A DNA stretch of 52,733 nucleotides from NCBI GenBank assembly GCA_000474255.1, contig BATO01000040.1:1-52733 (forward strand), in the 5' to 3' direction. How positions within the stretch are numbered: position 1 is the stretch's first letter; each line of letters begins with the position of its first letter. Below, in pieces: positions 27,842 to 35,080 of this stretch. Position numbers and translations under genes: made by a program. The DNA comes from Aquipseudomonas alcaligenes MRY13-0052. GTDB taxonomy: Bacteria; Pseudomonadota; Gammaproteobacteria; Pseudomonadales; Pseudomonadaceae. The notes beneath the pieces were generated by a model. That model had not been told where the DNA came from. It did no database searches and was given only the letters and a program-made list of their open reading frames with translations.

Positions 27842-28249
27842 TCAGGATTTACGCGTGGCGATGGAAACGGAAGAGAAGCCATTGCCCTTGAGCAAGTCCA
27901 TCACCGCCACCAGGCGCTTAACTTCCACGCCCTGGTCGCTATTGATGATGATGACCAACTTCTCGGCGGTGCCTTCCAGCACTTTCAACTGTTCGACCAG
28001 CAGGCTCTCGCTGACATCCTGGCCATCGAGCTGCAACTTCTCATCGAGGCCCAGGGTGATCACCGCCTTGTTCTGCGGCTTCAACTGCTGGGCATGGGCG
28101 GCCGTGGGCAACTGCGTCTTGATGCCCACGGCGGGAATCACGTTGAGACTCACCAGCACGAAAAACACCAGCAGGAACATCATCACATCGATCATCGGGA
28201 TGATCTCGATGTGGGCCTTCTTCTTCTTCGCAACGTCCCAGCTACGCAT
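27842..28249 (-). CDS. exbD: ExbD-like biopolymer transport protein
   Basis: The 135-residue protein has a short basic cytoplasmic N-terminus (SWDVAKKKKAHIEI), one membrane helix with the key acidic residue in IPMIDVMMFLLVFFVLVSL, and a periplasmic domain ending VSIATRKS. The conserved Asp of ExbD is in PMID. The start at 28249 is preferred because GGGAGG lies 10 bases before it; an ATG eight codons upstream is the alternative. It is the first gene of the twelve-gene block. Confidence 0.88.
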   Translation of the reverse strand: MRSWDVAKKKKAHIEIIPMIDVMMFLLVFFVLVSLNVIPAVGIKTQLPTAAHAQQLKPQNKAVITLGLDEKLQLDGQDVSESLLVEQLKVLEGTAEKLVIIINSDQGVEVKRLVAVMDLLKGNGFSSVSIATRKS

Positions 28250-28336
28250 GAGGACACAACCTCCCACAGTCATCAGCGACGGGCGGCCTCAACCTGCCCT
28301 CATTTGATCCTGACCATCAACGCAGGATTGGCGCGA

Positions 28337-28370
28337 ATGATGGCGAGTTCATGTAACGCTTTGATGACAG
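28337..28370 (-). promoter_or_regulatory. Candidate Pho box and promoter of the exbD-to-nuclease block
   Basis: On the minus strand CTGTCAT-CAAA-GCGTTAC (28370-28353) has a perfect first Pho half-site and a weaker second one. After exactly 10 bases comes CATCAT (28342-28337), a 4/6 match to the -10 box. This is the spacing of PhoB-activated promoters such as E. coli pstS. It lies 88 to 121 bp upstream of exbD. It implies control by phosphate starvation, which fits the phosphatases in the block. Not tested. Confidence 0.45.
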
Positions 28371-28562
28371 CACGGAGCGTGCCAGGAACTGACTTCACAA
28401 TCAGAATTGAAATAAGCGTTTGATTGGCGGGCCCCGCAGCAGAGCCACATACCCCTGAGCCGTGAATCCGCGCACATCGGCCAATGCCCCAATCTGGCGA
28501 CTTCGCCGAGCAGCCCGCACCAAGTTGTCTCAACAGACAGGATCAAGCGCTGATCGTCCGAC

Positions 28563-28596
28563 AATTTATCAACCTGTCATCTGCGTCAGGTTTCAT
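28563..28596 (+). promoter_or_regulatory. Candidate Pho box and promoter of aphA
   Basis: AATTTAT-CAAC-CTGTCAT (28563-28580) has one weak and one perfect Pho half-site, followed after 10 bases by TTTCAT (28591-28596), a 4/6 match to the -10 box. The aphA ATG is about 97 bp downstream. Weaker than the exbD-side site but with the same spacing, which makes chance less likely for the pair. Confidence 0.35.
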
Positions 28597-28692
28597 GGGG
28601 CAGCAGCCGCCTGTGCCGGACGCCCTTCCGGGCCCGTGGCGGCATGCCGGTTGCTAGCCAACCGACGAGCAAACCCATCGATGGAGTACGCA

Positions 28693-29340
28693 ATGCGCAA
28701 GACGATCCACGCCCTGGCCCTCGCTGTCGCGGCAGCCTTCCCCACCGCCTTGCTGGCGGAAGAGGTACTGCCTTCGGAGGTGCACTGGGTTTCGGTAGAG
28801 GAGATCGGCGGCAGCCTGTCGGGGCAGGCGCCCATCAGCGTCGGTTTCGATATCGACGACACGCTGCTGTTTTCCAGCCCCTGCTTCTATCACGGCAAGC
28901 AGAAGTACTCGCCAGGCAGCGACGCCTACCTGCACGACATGCGCTTCTGGCAGGAAACCAATGGTGGTTGCGACCGCTACTCGCTGCCCAAGGAGGTGGG
29001 GCGCAGGCTGATCGACCTGCACCAGGCCCGGGGCGACCGCATCTTCTTCATCACCGGCCGGCCGAGCACGCCCGGGGAGAAGCTCAGCGAGATACTCCAG
29101 CAGACCTTCGCCATCAAGGCGATGAACCCGGTGATCTTCTCGTCCGGCCCGGAAAAGGCCGCGTTCATCCGCCAGCAGGGCATCGCGCTCTACTACGGCG
29201 ATTCGGACAGCGACATCCGCTCGGCGCGGGACGCCGGCATCCGCGGCGTGCGGGTGATGCGCGCCGCCTCCTCGACCAACCAGCCGCTACCGGAGAACGG
29301 CGCGCTGGGCGAGGAGGTGATCATCGATTCGGATCACTGA
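28693..29340 (+). CDS. aphA: Class B acid phosphatase AphA (periplasmic, HAD superfamily)
   Basis: The 215-residue protein has a Sec signal peptide (LALAVAAAFPTALLAEE) and follows E. coli AphA along its length: HWVSVEEIGGSLSG, the catalytic GFDIDDTLLFSSP with nucleophile Asp and acid/base Asp, FFITGRP, NPVIFSSGPEKAAFI and YYGDSDSDI. AphA dephosphorylates 3'- and 5'-nucleotides and can transfer phosphate to nucleosides. The ATG at 28693 has GGAG at 6 bases. It is transcribed divergently from the twelve-gene block and overlaps the end of phuW tail to tail by seven bases. It extends the nucleotide-degrading theme. Confidence 0.93.
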   Translation: MRKTIHALALAVAAAFPTALLAEEVLPSEVHWVSVEEIGGSLSGQAPISVGFDIDDTLLFSSPCFYHGKQKYSPGSDAYLHDMRFWQETNGGCDRYSLPKEVGRRLIDLHQARGDRIFFITGRPSTPGEKLSEILQQTFAIKAMNPVIFSSGPEKAAFIRQQGIALYYGDSDSDIRSARDAGIRGVRVMRAASSTNQPLPENGALGEEVIIDSDH

Positions 29341-30230
29341 GCCGGCTTCATCCGCTCGCGCAGCTCGGCGCAGTGATCCTTGGCCGGCAGCGCGGCGGTG
29401 TACCAGACGTAGTCGGCGCTGCCGGGCTCCACGGTCTTGCCGGCCTCGGCGAGGATCAGCACCGCACTCCCCTCCCCCGCACCGAGATCGGCCAGGTGCA
29501 GCGGTACGCCCAGGTCGCGGCGCACATGGAAGGCACCGGCGAACAGCAACGCCGGTTGCGGGGCCGCCAGCAGGCGCTCGGCCATGCGTCGGTCACGCTG
29601 CTGCTGCACGGCGAGCATGGCCGGGAACTGGCTCTCCGGCAGCAGCCCGCAATGGGATTCGCGGATCTGCTCGCGCAGGGCGCCCTGCACCGTGGCCGTG
29701 GTCGAGGCGGTGCCACTGAGCGCTGGCTGCTCGCCATAGATGCGCATGATCTCGCTGCGATCCAGGTTCGCCGCCAGCAGCGGGTAAGGCTGGGCCAGCG
29801 CATGGCGCACGATCGGGCCGTACAGCGCCCAGTCCCAGTTCTTCTGCCAGGCCAGCGCGCTTTCCAGCTCACCTTCGCCGGCGCCGGAACGAATGCGTGC
29901 GTGCACGGCATCCACCTTGGCCTGCTGGTCGGGGTTGAGCATTTCCAGCAGCAGGCTGCCCTGGCTGCGACGGCCTTCCAGCGCCTGCAGCAGCCACAGC
30001 TGCAGGGCGTGGTGGTCGGGGTTGTCGTGCTGCTCGCCCACCAGCATGCGCGGCGCCTCGGCGAGACGGTCGAGCAATTGTTGCGGGCTCAGGGTTTCGC
30101 CACTGCGCAGGTCGCGGATCACACCGAGATCGGCATGCTGGCGGGCCTCCGGGCTCTGCCACTGCGGCAAGGGCGGGGTGGCCTGGCACGCCGCCAGGGA
30201 CGCGATCACGAGCAGGAAAAGCAGACGCAT
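29334..30230 (-). CDS. phuW: PhuW, ChaN-family heme-associated lipoprotein
   Basis: The 298-residue lipoprotein (signal ending VIASLAAC) has a ChaN/EreA-like domain: MLVGEQHDNPDHHALQLWLL, LLLEML, and LFAGAFHVRRDLGVPLHL. Campylobacter ChaN binds stacked hemes; in Pseudomonas the gene is phuW of the heme operon. It follows phuV by 21 bp. Its role in heme uptake is not well defined. Confidence 0.88.
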   Translation of the reverse strand: MRLLFLLVIASLAACQATPPLPQWQSPEARQHADLGVIRDLRSGETLSPQQLLDRLAEAPRMLVGEQHDNPDHHALQLWLLQALEGRRSQGSLLLEMLNPDQQAKVDAVHARIRSGAGEGELESALAWQKNWDWALYGPIVRHALAQPYPLLAANLDRSEIMRIYGEQPALSGTASTTATVQGALREQIRESHCGLLPESQFPAMLAVQQQRDRRMAERLLAAPQPALLFAGAFHVRRDLGVPLHLADLGAGEGSAVLILAEAGKTVEPGSADYVWYTAALPAKDHCAELRERMKPAQ

Positions 30231-30251
30231 GGATGGATTCCTCGGGTTCGT

Positions 30252-31019
30252 TCAGCGCGCGACGATCAGGGGATGGCCGCGTTCCGGGTGGCGCTGCACC
30301 AGCACGTCGAGGCCGAACACGGCCTTCAGCGGCTCGGGTTGCAGCACCTCGTCCGGCGTGCCCAGCACATGGGGGCGCCCGTCGCAGAGCAGCAGCAGGC
30401 GGTCGCAGTAGCGCGCCGCCAGGTTCAGGTCATGAAGGATCACCAGCACCGCGGCGCCACGCTTGGCGAAATCACGCACCGCTTGCAGGGTGGTGTGCTG
30501 GTGCAGGGGGTCGAGCATGGAGGTGGGCTCGTCCAGCAGCAGGTGCTGCCCTTCCGCGCCCGGCCACAGCTGCGCCAGCACCCGCGCCAGGTGCACGCGC
30601 TGGCGCTCGCCGCCGGAGAGCGCCAGGTAGCTGCGCCCGGCCAGGTGCGCGGCATCGGCCGCCTCCAGGGCTTCGCCGATGATTTCCGCATCGCGCACAC
30701 GGCCCGTCGCATGGGGCAGGCGGCCCATGCCGACCACTTCCTCGACGCGGAAGCCGAAGTTAAGGGTGGAGCTCTGCGGCAACACTGCCAGGCGTTGGGC
30801 ACGCTGCGGGCCGGCCCACTCGGCAAGCGGCCGCTGCTCCAGGCTGACCTGGCCAGCGGCCAGGCCCAACTCGCCGCTCAGGGCGCCGAGCAGGGTGCTC
30901 TTGCCCGCGCCGTTGGGGCCGAGCACGCCCAGGACTTCGCCGGGGCGCAGCTCCAGGTCCACGCCCGCCAGCACCACGGTGCTGCCACGGTGCACTTCAA
31001 GCTGTTCGACACGCAGCAT
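30252..31019 (-). CDS. phuV: PhuV, heme ABC transporter ATPase
   Basis: A 255-residue ATPase of the FepC/HmuV type: Walker [10 protein letters not shown] (about residues 36-44), signature [15 protein letters not shown], Walker [12 protein letters not shown], and a switch His in ILHDLNLA. It powers heme import through PhuU. The start at 31019 shares one base with the phuU stop; the longer open frame upstream lies inside phuU. Confidence 0.95.
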   Translation of the reverse strand: MLRVEQLEVHRGSTVVLAGVDLELRPGEVLGVLGPNGAGKSTLLGALSGELGLAAGQVSLEQRPLAEWAGPQRAQRLAVLPQSSTLNFGFRVEEVVGMGRLPHATGRVRDAEIIGEALEAADAAHLAGRSYLALSGGERQRVHLARVLAQLWPGAEGQHLLLDEPTSMLDPLHQHTTLQAVRDFAKRGAAVLVILHDLNLAARYCDRLLLLCDGRPHVLGTPDEVLQPEPLKAVFGLDVLVQRHPERGHPLIVAR

Positions 31020-32056
31020 CAGTGACGCCCCCGCAGCAGCAGATAGAGGAAGAAGGGCGCGCCGATCAGCGCGGTGACGATGCCGATGGGCATCTCCGCC
31101 GGCGCCAGCACCAGGCGCGCGGCCAGGTCGGCGAACAGCAGCAGGCTGGCGCCGGCCAGCGCCGAGGCCGGCAGCAGGACGCGGTGATCCGGCCCGGCGA
31201 CCAGGCGCACCAGGTGCGGCACCACCAGGCCGATGAAGCCGATCAGCCCCGCAGCGGCCACCGCAGCACCGACGCCCAGCGCCGTGCACAGCACCAGTTC
31301 GCGCTTGAGCTTCTCGACTTCAAAGCCCAGGTGACGCGCCTCGGACTCGCCCAGCAGCAAGGCGTTCAGCGCCTTGGCCCGGCGCGGCAGCCACAGCGCC
31401 ACCGCGCCGGTGATCAGCAGCAGCGGCCACAGCCGCGCGTAGCTGGCGCCGTTGAGGCTGCCCAGGTTCCAGAAGGTCAGGGTGCGCAGGGTGGCATCGT
31501 CCGCCAGATAGGTGAACAGCCCGATGCAGGCGAAGGCCAGGGCGTTGAGGGCGATACCGGCGAGCAGCATGGTCACCACGCTGGTCTGCCCGTCGCGACG
31601 GCCGAGGCGATAGACCAGCGCCGTTACCCCCAGACCACCGGCGAAGGCGCAGGCGGAAAGCAGGTAGGGCGCGAGGTTCTCCGACAGCCCGCCGATGGCC
31701 GCACCGCCGACGATGGCCACCGCCGCGCCGAGGGCCGCACCGCTGGAAACGCCGACCAGGCCGGGGTCCGCCAGCGGGTTGCGGAACAGGCCCTGCATCG
31801 CCACGCCGGACAGCGCCAGCACCGCGCCAACGGCAAGGCCCAGCAAGGTACGCGGCAGGCGGATCTGCCCGAGGATCAGCTCGGCCTGCTCCAGGCCTTC
31901 GGGCGACAGGGGCATCCCGGCCAGGCGCAGGGCAGCGCGCAGGGTGTCGCCCAGGGGCAGGCTCACCGGGCCGAGGGCCAGGGACAGCCAGAGGGCGAGC
32001 GCGAGCAAGGCGCCCAGTGCGATGAACAGTGGGCGCGAGTGTACAGCTGAGGTCAT
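31019..32056 (-). CDS. phuU: PhuU, heme ABC transporter permease
   Basis: A 345-residue FecCD-family permease with about ten membrane helices. Family hallmarks [37 protein letters not shown] are present at about residues 50-85, as is the ATPase-contact loop near [16 protein letters not shown]. Overlaps phuT by four bases (ATGA). Confidence 0.95.
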   Translation of the reverse strand: MTSAVHSRPLFIALGALLALALWLSLALGPVSLPLGDTLRAALRLAGMPLSPEGLEQAELILGQIRLPRTLLGLAVGAVLALSGVAMQGLFRNPLADPGLVGVSSGAALGAAVAIVGGAAIGGLSENLAPYLLSACAFAGGLGVTALVYRLGRRDGQTSVVTMLLAGIALNALAFACIGLFTYLADDATLRTLTFWNLGSLNGASYARLWPLLLITGAVALWLPRRAKALNALLLGESEARHLGFEVEKLKRELVLCTALGVGAAVAAAGLIGFIGLVVPHLVRLVAGPDHRVLLPASALAGASLLLFADLAARLVLAPAEMPIGIVTALIGAPFFLYLLLRGRH

Positions 32057-32952
32057 GGCTGGTTCTGGCTGTTAGCGGTCAGGGCTGGAGCCTGAGGATA
32101 AAAGCCCGCGGACAGCGCAGCCACTCCATCCGGCAGGCGCGGCCCGAGGCCGCCCACCAGCAGGGTCGGGTCCAGCGGCAGCAGGCGGCCCTGCTTGCCG
32201 GCACGGGTCATGGCCAGGGCGGGGTTCTGCTTGAGCAGCGCGGCCTTGGCTTCTTCACCTTCGAGACGACGATCGGCGAACACCACCACGTCCGGGTCCA
32301 GTGCCGCCAGCGCCTCGTCGGAGATCGCCTTGTAGCCGAGGTGATCGGTGATGTTCTGGCCACCGGCCTGTTCGATGATCCAGGCGGCAGCGGTGTCCTT
32401 GCCGGCGGCCATGGGGTTGCTGCCGGCATGGCCGAGCAGCAACAGGACGCGCGGCGCCTTCTGCGTGCGCTGGGTCTCGGCGACCCACTTGGCCTGCTGC
32501 TCGAAGCGCTGGCTGTAGTCGGCGAAGACCTTTTGCGCGCGGGCCTCGTCACCCAGCAGGCCGCCGATCAGCGTGAGGTTCTTCTCCAGCACCGGCAGCT
32601 CGGCCTTGGACGGCAGCAGCTCGATGCGCACACCCGCCGCCTTGACCTGCTCGATCACCGGCGGCGGGCCCATTTCCTCGGTACCCAGCAGCATGTCCGG
32701 GCGCAGCGAGAGAATGCCCTCGGCGGCCAGCTGGCGCTGGTAGCCGATGCTCGGCAGCGACTTCAGCGAGGCGGGGTTGAGGCTGGTGGTGTCGACGCCC
32801 ACCAGCTTGCTTTCGCCACCCAGCGCCACTACCCACTCACTGAGAGAGCCGCCGGCACTGACCCAGCGTTGCGGCAGCGGATCGGCGGCCAGCGCCGCTT
32901 GGCTCAGGAACAGGCCAGCGCACAGGCCGGCAAGGGAAACAGCAACACGCAT
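32053..32952 (-). CDS. phuT: PhuT, periplasmic heme-binding protein
   Basis: A class III solute-binding protein of 299 residues with a Sec signal (LFLSQAALAAD). The N- and C-lobes show the BtuF-like fold motifs VVALGGESKLVGVDTTS and LRPDMLLGTEEMGPP; a tyrosine axial ligand of heme is probably Tyr71 or near, in SIGYQRQLAAEG. It hands heme to PhuUV. A strong 9-bp hairpin (32981-33007) lies between phuS and this gene. Confidence 0.93.
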   Translation of the reverse strand: MRVAVSLAGLCAGLFLSQAALAADPLPQRWVSAGGSLSEWVVALGGESKLVGVDTTSLNPASLKSLPSIGYQRQLAAEGILSLRPDMLLGTEEMGPPPVIEQVKAAGVRIELLPSKAELPVLEKNLTLIGGLLGDEARAQKVFADYSQRFEQQAKWVAETQRTQKAPRVLLLLGHAGSNPMAAGKDTAAAWIIEQAGGQNITDHLGYKAISDEALAALDPDVVVFADRRLEGEEAKAALLKQNPALAMTRAGKQGRLLPLDPTLLVGGLGPRLPDGVAALSAGFYPQAPALTANSQNQP

Positions 32953-32980
32953 CCTATGACTCCTTCAGATTCAGGCGGAA

Positions 32981-33007
32981 CGACGCCCCGGCATGGGCGG
33001 GGCGTCG
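32981..33007 (-). other. Intra-operon hairpin between phuS and phuT
   Basis: CGACGCCCC ... GGGGCGTCG is a 9-bp perfect stem with a 9-base loop in the 85-bp gap after phuS, without a T tract. It is not a classical terminator; it may protect the phuS 3' end or reduce transcription into phuTUVW. Confidence 0.4.
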
Positions 33008-33037
33008 GGGTGGATCGGGCCGGGGCTCGGCCAGGCG

Positions 33038-34102
33038 TCAGAGCGCCGGGGCGGTCTCGGCCAGGGCACGCCAGTCTTCACGCTCCGGGATGCCCGGCTT
33101 GCGCGCGCCGAACAGTTGTACCACCAGTTCGCCCTCGGCATCGAAGGCTTCCCAACTGGTGATCACGCCGTCGCTGCTGGGCTTGCGCACGCGCCACAGT
33201 TCGGTCACGCCCGGGGTCTTCAGGTGCAGGTTGAACTCGGGGTCGAGCACGTTGAACCAGGTGTCCATCCACTTCAGGTTCTGCACCGGGCCGCTGTGGA
33301 TCTGGATGCAGTGGCGGTTGCCGACGAACACCATGATGGGGATTTCCTTCTCGCCGGCCGCTTCCAGCAGGCGCGGCAGCTCGGCGGTGTCCAGCTTCTC
33401 GGCCCATTCGGTACCGGCCAGGCGCAGGGCCTGGGTGCGTGCCGCGCCGTGCTTCTTCAGCAGGGCGAAGAAGTGGTGGGTGTCCTTGAGGGTTGACCAG
33501 CCTTCACGCAGGCTGGCGACGTCGATCTCGGCATCGGGCTTGACCGGCTCGGCGGCGGGCAGCGGCTGCAGGTCCAGCTCGGTGCTCTGCTCCTCGGCGC
33601 GGAAGCGCTCGACCAGCGGCGCCCAGGCAGCGACCTCGCTGCGCTCGGTGAGGAACACCTTGTGCACGGCCACGCCCTGCTTGTCGAAGATCTGGATGCT
33701 GCGCTGGGTGCCGCGCGGGGTCTCTTCGGCGACGGCGAACACGCTGGACCAGCCACCGAGGAACAGGCGCAGGTCGATGTCGGCGGACACCACCAGGCCC
33801 ATCTGCCCGTTGGCCATCACCGACACGTCGCGGTAGACGCCCTTGCGCTCATGCACGCAATGCTCGTTGCGGGTCAGCGCCATGATGTGGCCCAGCTCAC
33901 CCAGCGCGGGCAGCAGGCTCGCCCACTCGGGGCGCAGGCGCACGGCATCCACGCCCAGGCGGCTGGCGGTGAGCTCGCCCTCGCTGACCGAGAGGCGCTC
34001 GGCGGCGTCACGGGCGCGCAGGCGCGGCTCTTCGCCACGTAGCGTCTGCCAGGCCTGGTACAGGGCGGGGCCCGCCGTGGCGGTTTGGGTGAGGGCAGTC
34101 AT
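33038..34102 (-). CDS. phuS: PhuS, cytoplasmic heme-trafficking protein
   Basis: A 354-residue HemS/HmuS-family protein with two duplicated domains (about 1-180 and 190-354; compare ARDAAERLSVSEGELTASRLG and LRLFLGGWSSVFAV). In P. aeruginosa PhuS delivers heme to the heme oxygenase HemO. AAGGAG lies upstream of the ATG. It is the second gene of the tonB-phuSTUVW operon, 18 bp after tonB. Confidence 0.95.
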   Translation of the reverse strand: MTALTQTATAGPALYQAWQTLRGEEPRLRARDAAERLSVSEGELTASRLGVDAVRLRPEWASLLPALGELGHIMALTRNEHCVHERKGVYRDVSVMANGQMGLVVSADIDLRLFLGGWSSVFAVAEETPRGTQRSIQIFDKQGVAVHKVFLTERSEVAAWAPLVERFRAEEQSTELDLQPLPAAEPVKPDAEIDVASLREGWSTLKDTHHFFALLKKHGAARTQALRLAGTEWAEKLDTAELPRLLEAAGEKEIPIMVFVGNRHCIQIHSGPVQNLKWMDTWFNVLDPEFNLHLKTPGVTELWRVRKPSSDGVITSWEAFDAEGELVVQLFGARKPGIPEREDWRALAETAPAL

Positions 34103-34120
34103 GGTGTCACTCCTTCAGGA

Positions 34121-34849
34121 TCAACGGCTCGCCGTAAGGGCGAATTCAATGGGTATTCTCACGCGGCTCGGTACCGGCTCACCGTCCTGGACCTCGGGAC
34201 GGAAGCGCCAGCTGGCGACCGCGTTTATGGCCGCTTCGTCGAGGCTTTCGATGCCTGACGAGCGCAGCAATTTCATCTCCCGCAGCCCGCCGCGCTCGTC
34301 CAGGCGGACCTCCACCAGGACCACGCCCTGCTGGTTGCGACGGCGCGCCTGGGCCGGGTAGATCGGGGGCTTGGGCGGTGTAAGGAAGGAAGGCTGGTCG
34401 ATGACCACCTCGGCCTTCGGCAACTTGGCGGCGATGGCGACCTGCTGGGCAGGTGCCGGCTGCGGGGCCGCGCTGGGCGCCGACGCTGCGGCTTGCGCCA
34501 CGCTCGGCTCGCTGCTGGGGCGGGATTGCGGACGCGGCTGCGGCTTGGGCTCGACGCGAGCGACCTTGCGCGCGGGGGCTTCGGGGCTGACCAGGCGCGG
34601 CTTGACGGCAATGGGCTTGGCCTCCGCTACCGGGCGGCTCTGCGGCTCCACCTTACGGGGAGCCGGTGCCGGACTTGCCACGGGCTCAGCCACGGCAGGC
34701 GCCGGTTCGGCCAGGCTGACCAGGTGCACCACTTCCGCCCGGGCCTCTCCCTGGGCGATAGCCGCCTCCGCCCGCAGGTCGTGCAGGAGCCATGCAAGCC
34801 CCGCGTGCGCGACAAGCGACAGCGCGAGACAGAGTGGGATACGCGGCAT
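34121..34849 (-). CDS. tonB: TonB energy transducer of the heme operon
   Basis: The protein, 242 residues from MPRIPLCLALS, has an N-terminal anchor helix (about 4-22), a Pro/Ala/Lys/Arg-rich linker (KPQPRPQSRPSSEP region), and a C-terminal TonB domain: PPIYPAQARRRNQQGVVLVEVRLDERG to VPSRVRIPIEFAL, with the conserved YP motif. A start six codons upstream at 34867 is possible; no clear ribosome site decides it. It leads the phuSTUVW operon and would energise PhuR. It is distinct in sequence from the tonB at 27073. Confidence 0.9.
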   Translation of the reverse strand: MPRIPLCLALSLVAHAGLAWLLHDLRAEAAIAQGEARAEVVHLVSLAEPAPAVAEPVASPAPAPRKVEPQSRPVAEAKPIAVKPRLVSPEAPARKVARVEPKPQPRPQSRPSSEPSVAQAAASAPSAAPQPAPAQQVAIAAKLPKAEVVIDQPSFLTPPKPPIYPAQARRRNQQGVVLVEVRLDERGGLREMKLLRSSGIESLDEAAINAVASWRFRPEVQDGEPVPSRVRIPIEFALTASR

Positions 34850-35080
34850 TTTCAAGCCCGAACACATAAATACGAATCAATTTGATAATTGTTTGCATTT
34901 GACTGTCAACCTCATTATGTTCGCCACCGATGCCAATCTGCGATCACCAGAGAGGCCGGCGAAAGCGATGGTCAGGACGGCCATCGGGAAAGGCACCCGC
35001 GGCATGACGCCCGTGGCCCCGAGCCACACCAGAAGTGCCCGGCCGGTCCCTGGTTGCGCCTTGAACCCGGGAGTCCATCC
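34850..35080. promoter_or_regulatory. Divergent, probably Fur-controlled region between tonB-phuS and phuR
   Basis: 231 bp separate the divergent genes. An A/T-rich stretch at 34871-34903 (with ttgataattgtttgcatttg) resembles a Fur box imperfectly. On the minus strand TTGACA (34904-34909), 16 bases and TATCAA (34882-34887) form a likely promoter of tonB-phuSTUVW that overlaps it. I see no clear plus-strand -10/-35 pair for phuR. Fur control of phuR and phuSTUVW is known in P. aeruginosa. Confidence 0.6.

Larger units (their letters stand above)
28250..28692. other. Divergent control region between exbD and aphA
   Basis: 443 bp with no supported gene. It holds the candidate Pho-box promoters on both strands (28337-28370 and 28563-28596). 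Short open frames here (for example 28300-28564 on the minus strand) overlap these sites and have no recognisable family. No local regulator gene is encoded anywhere in the block. Confidence 0.5.
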
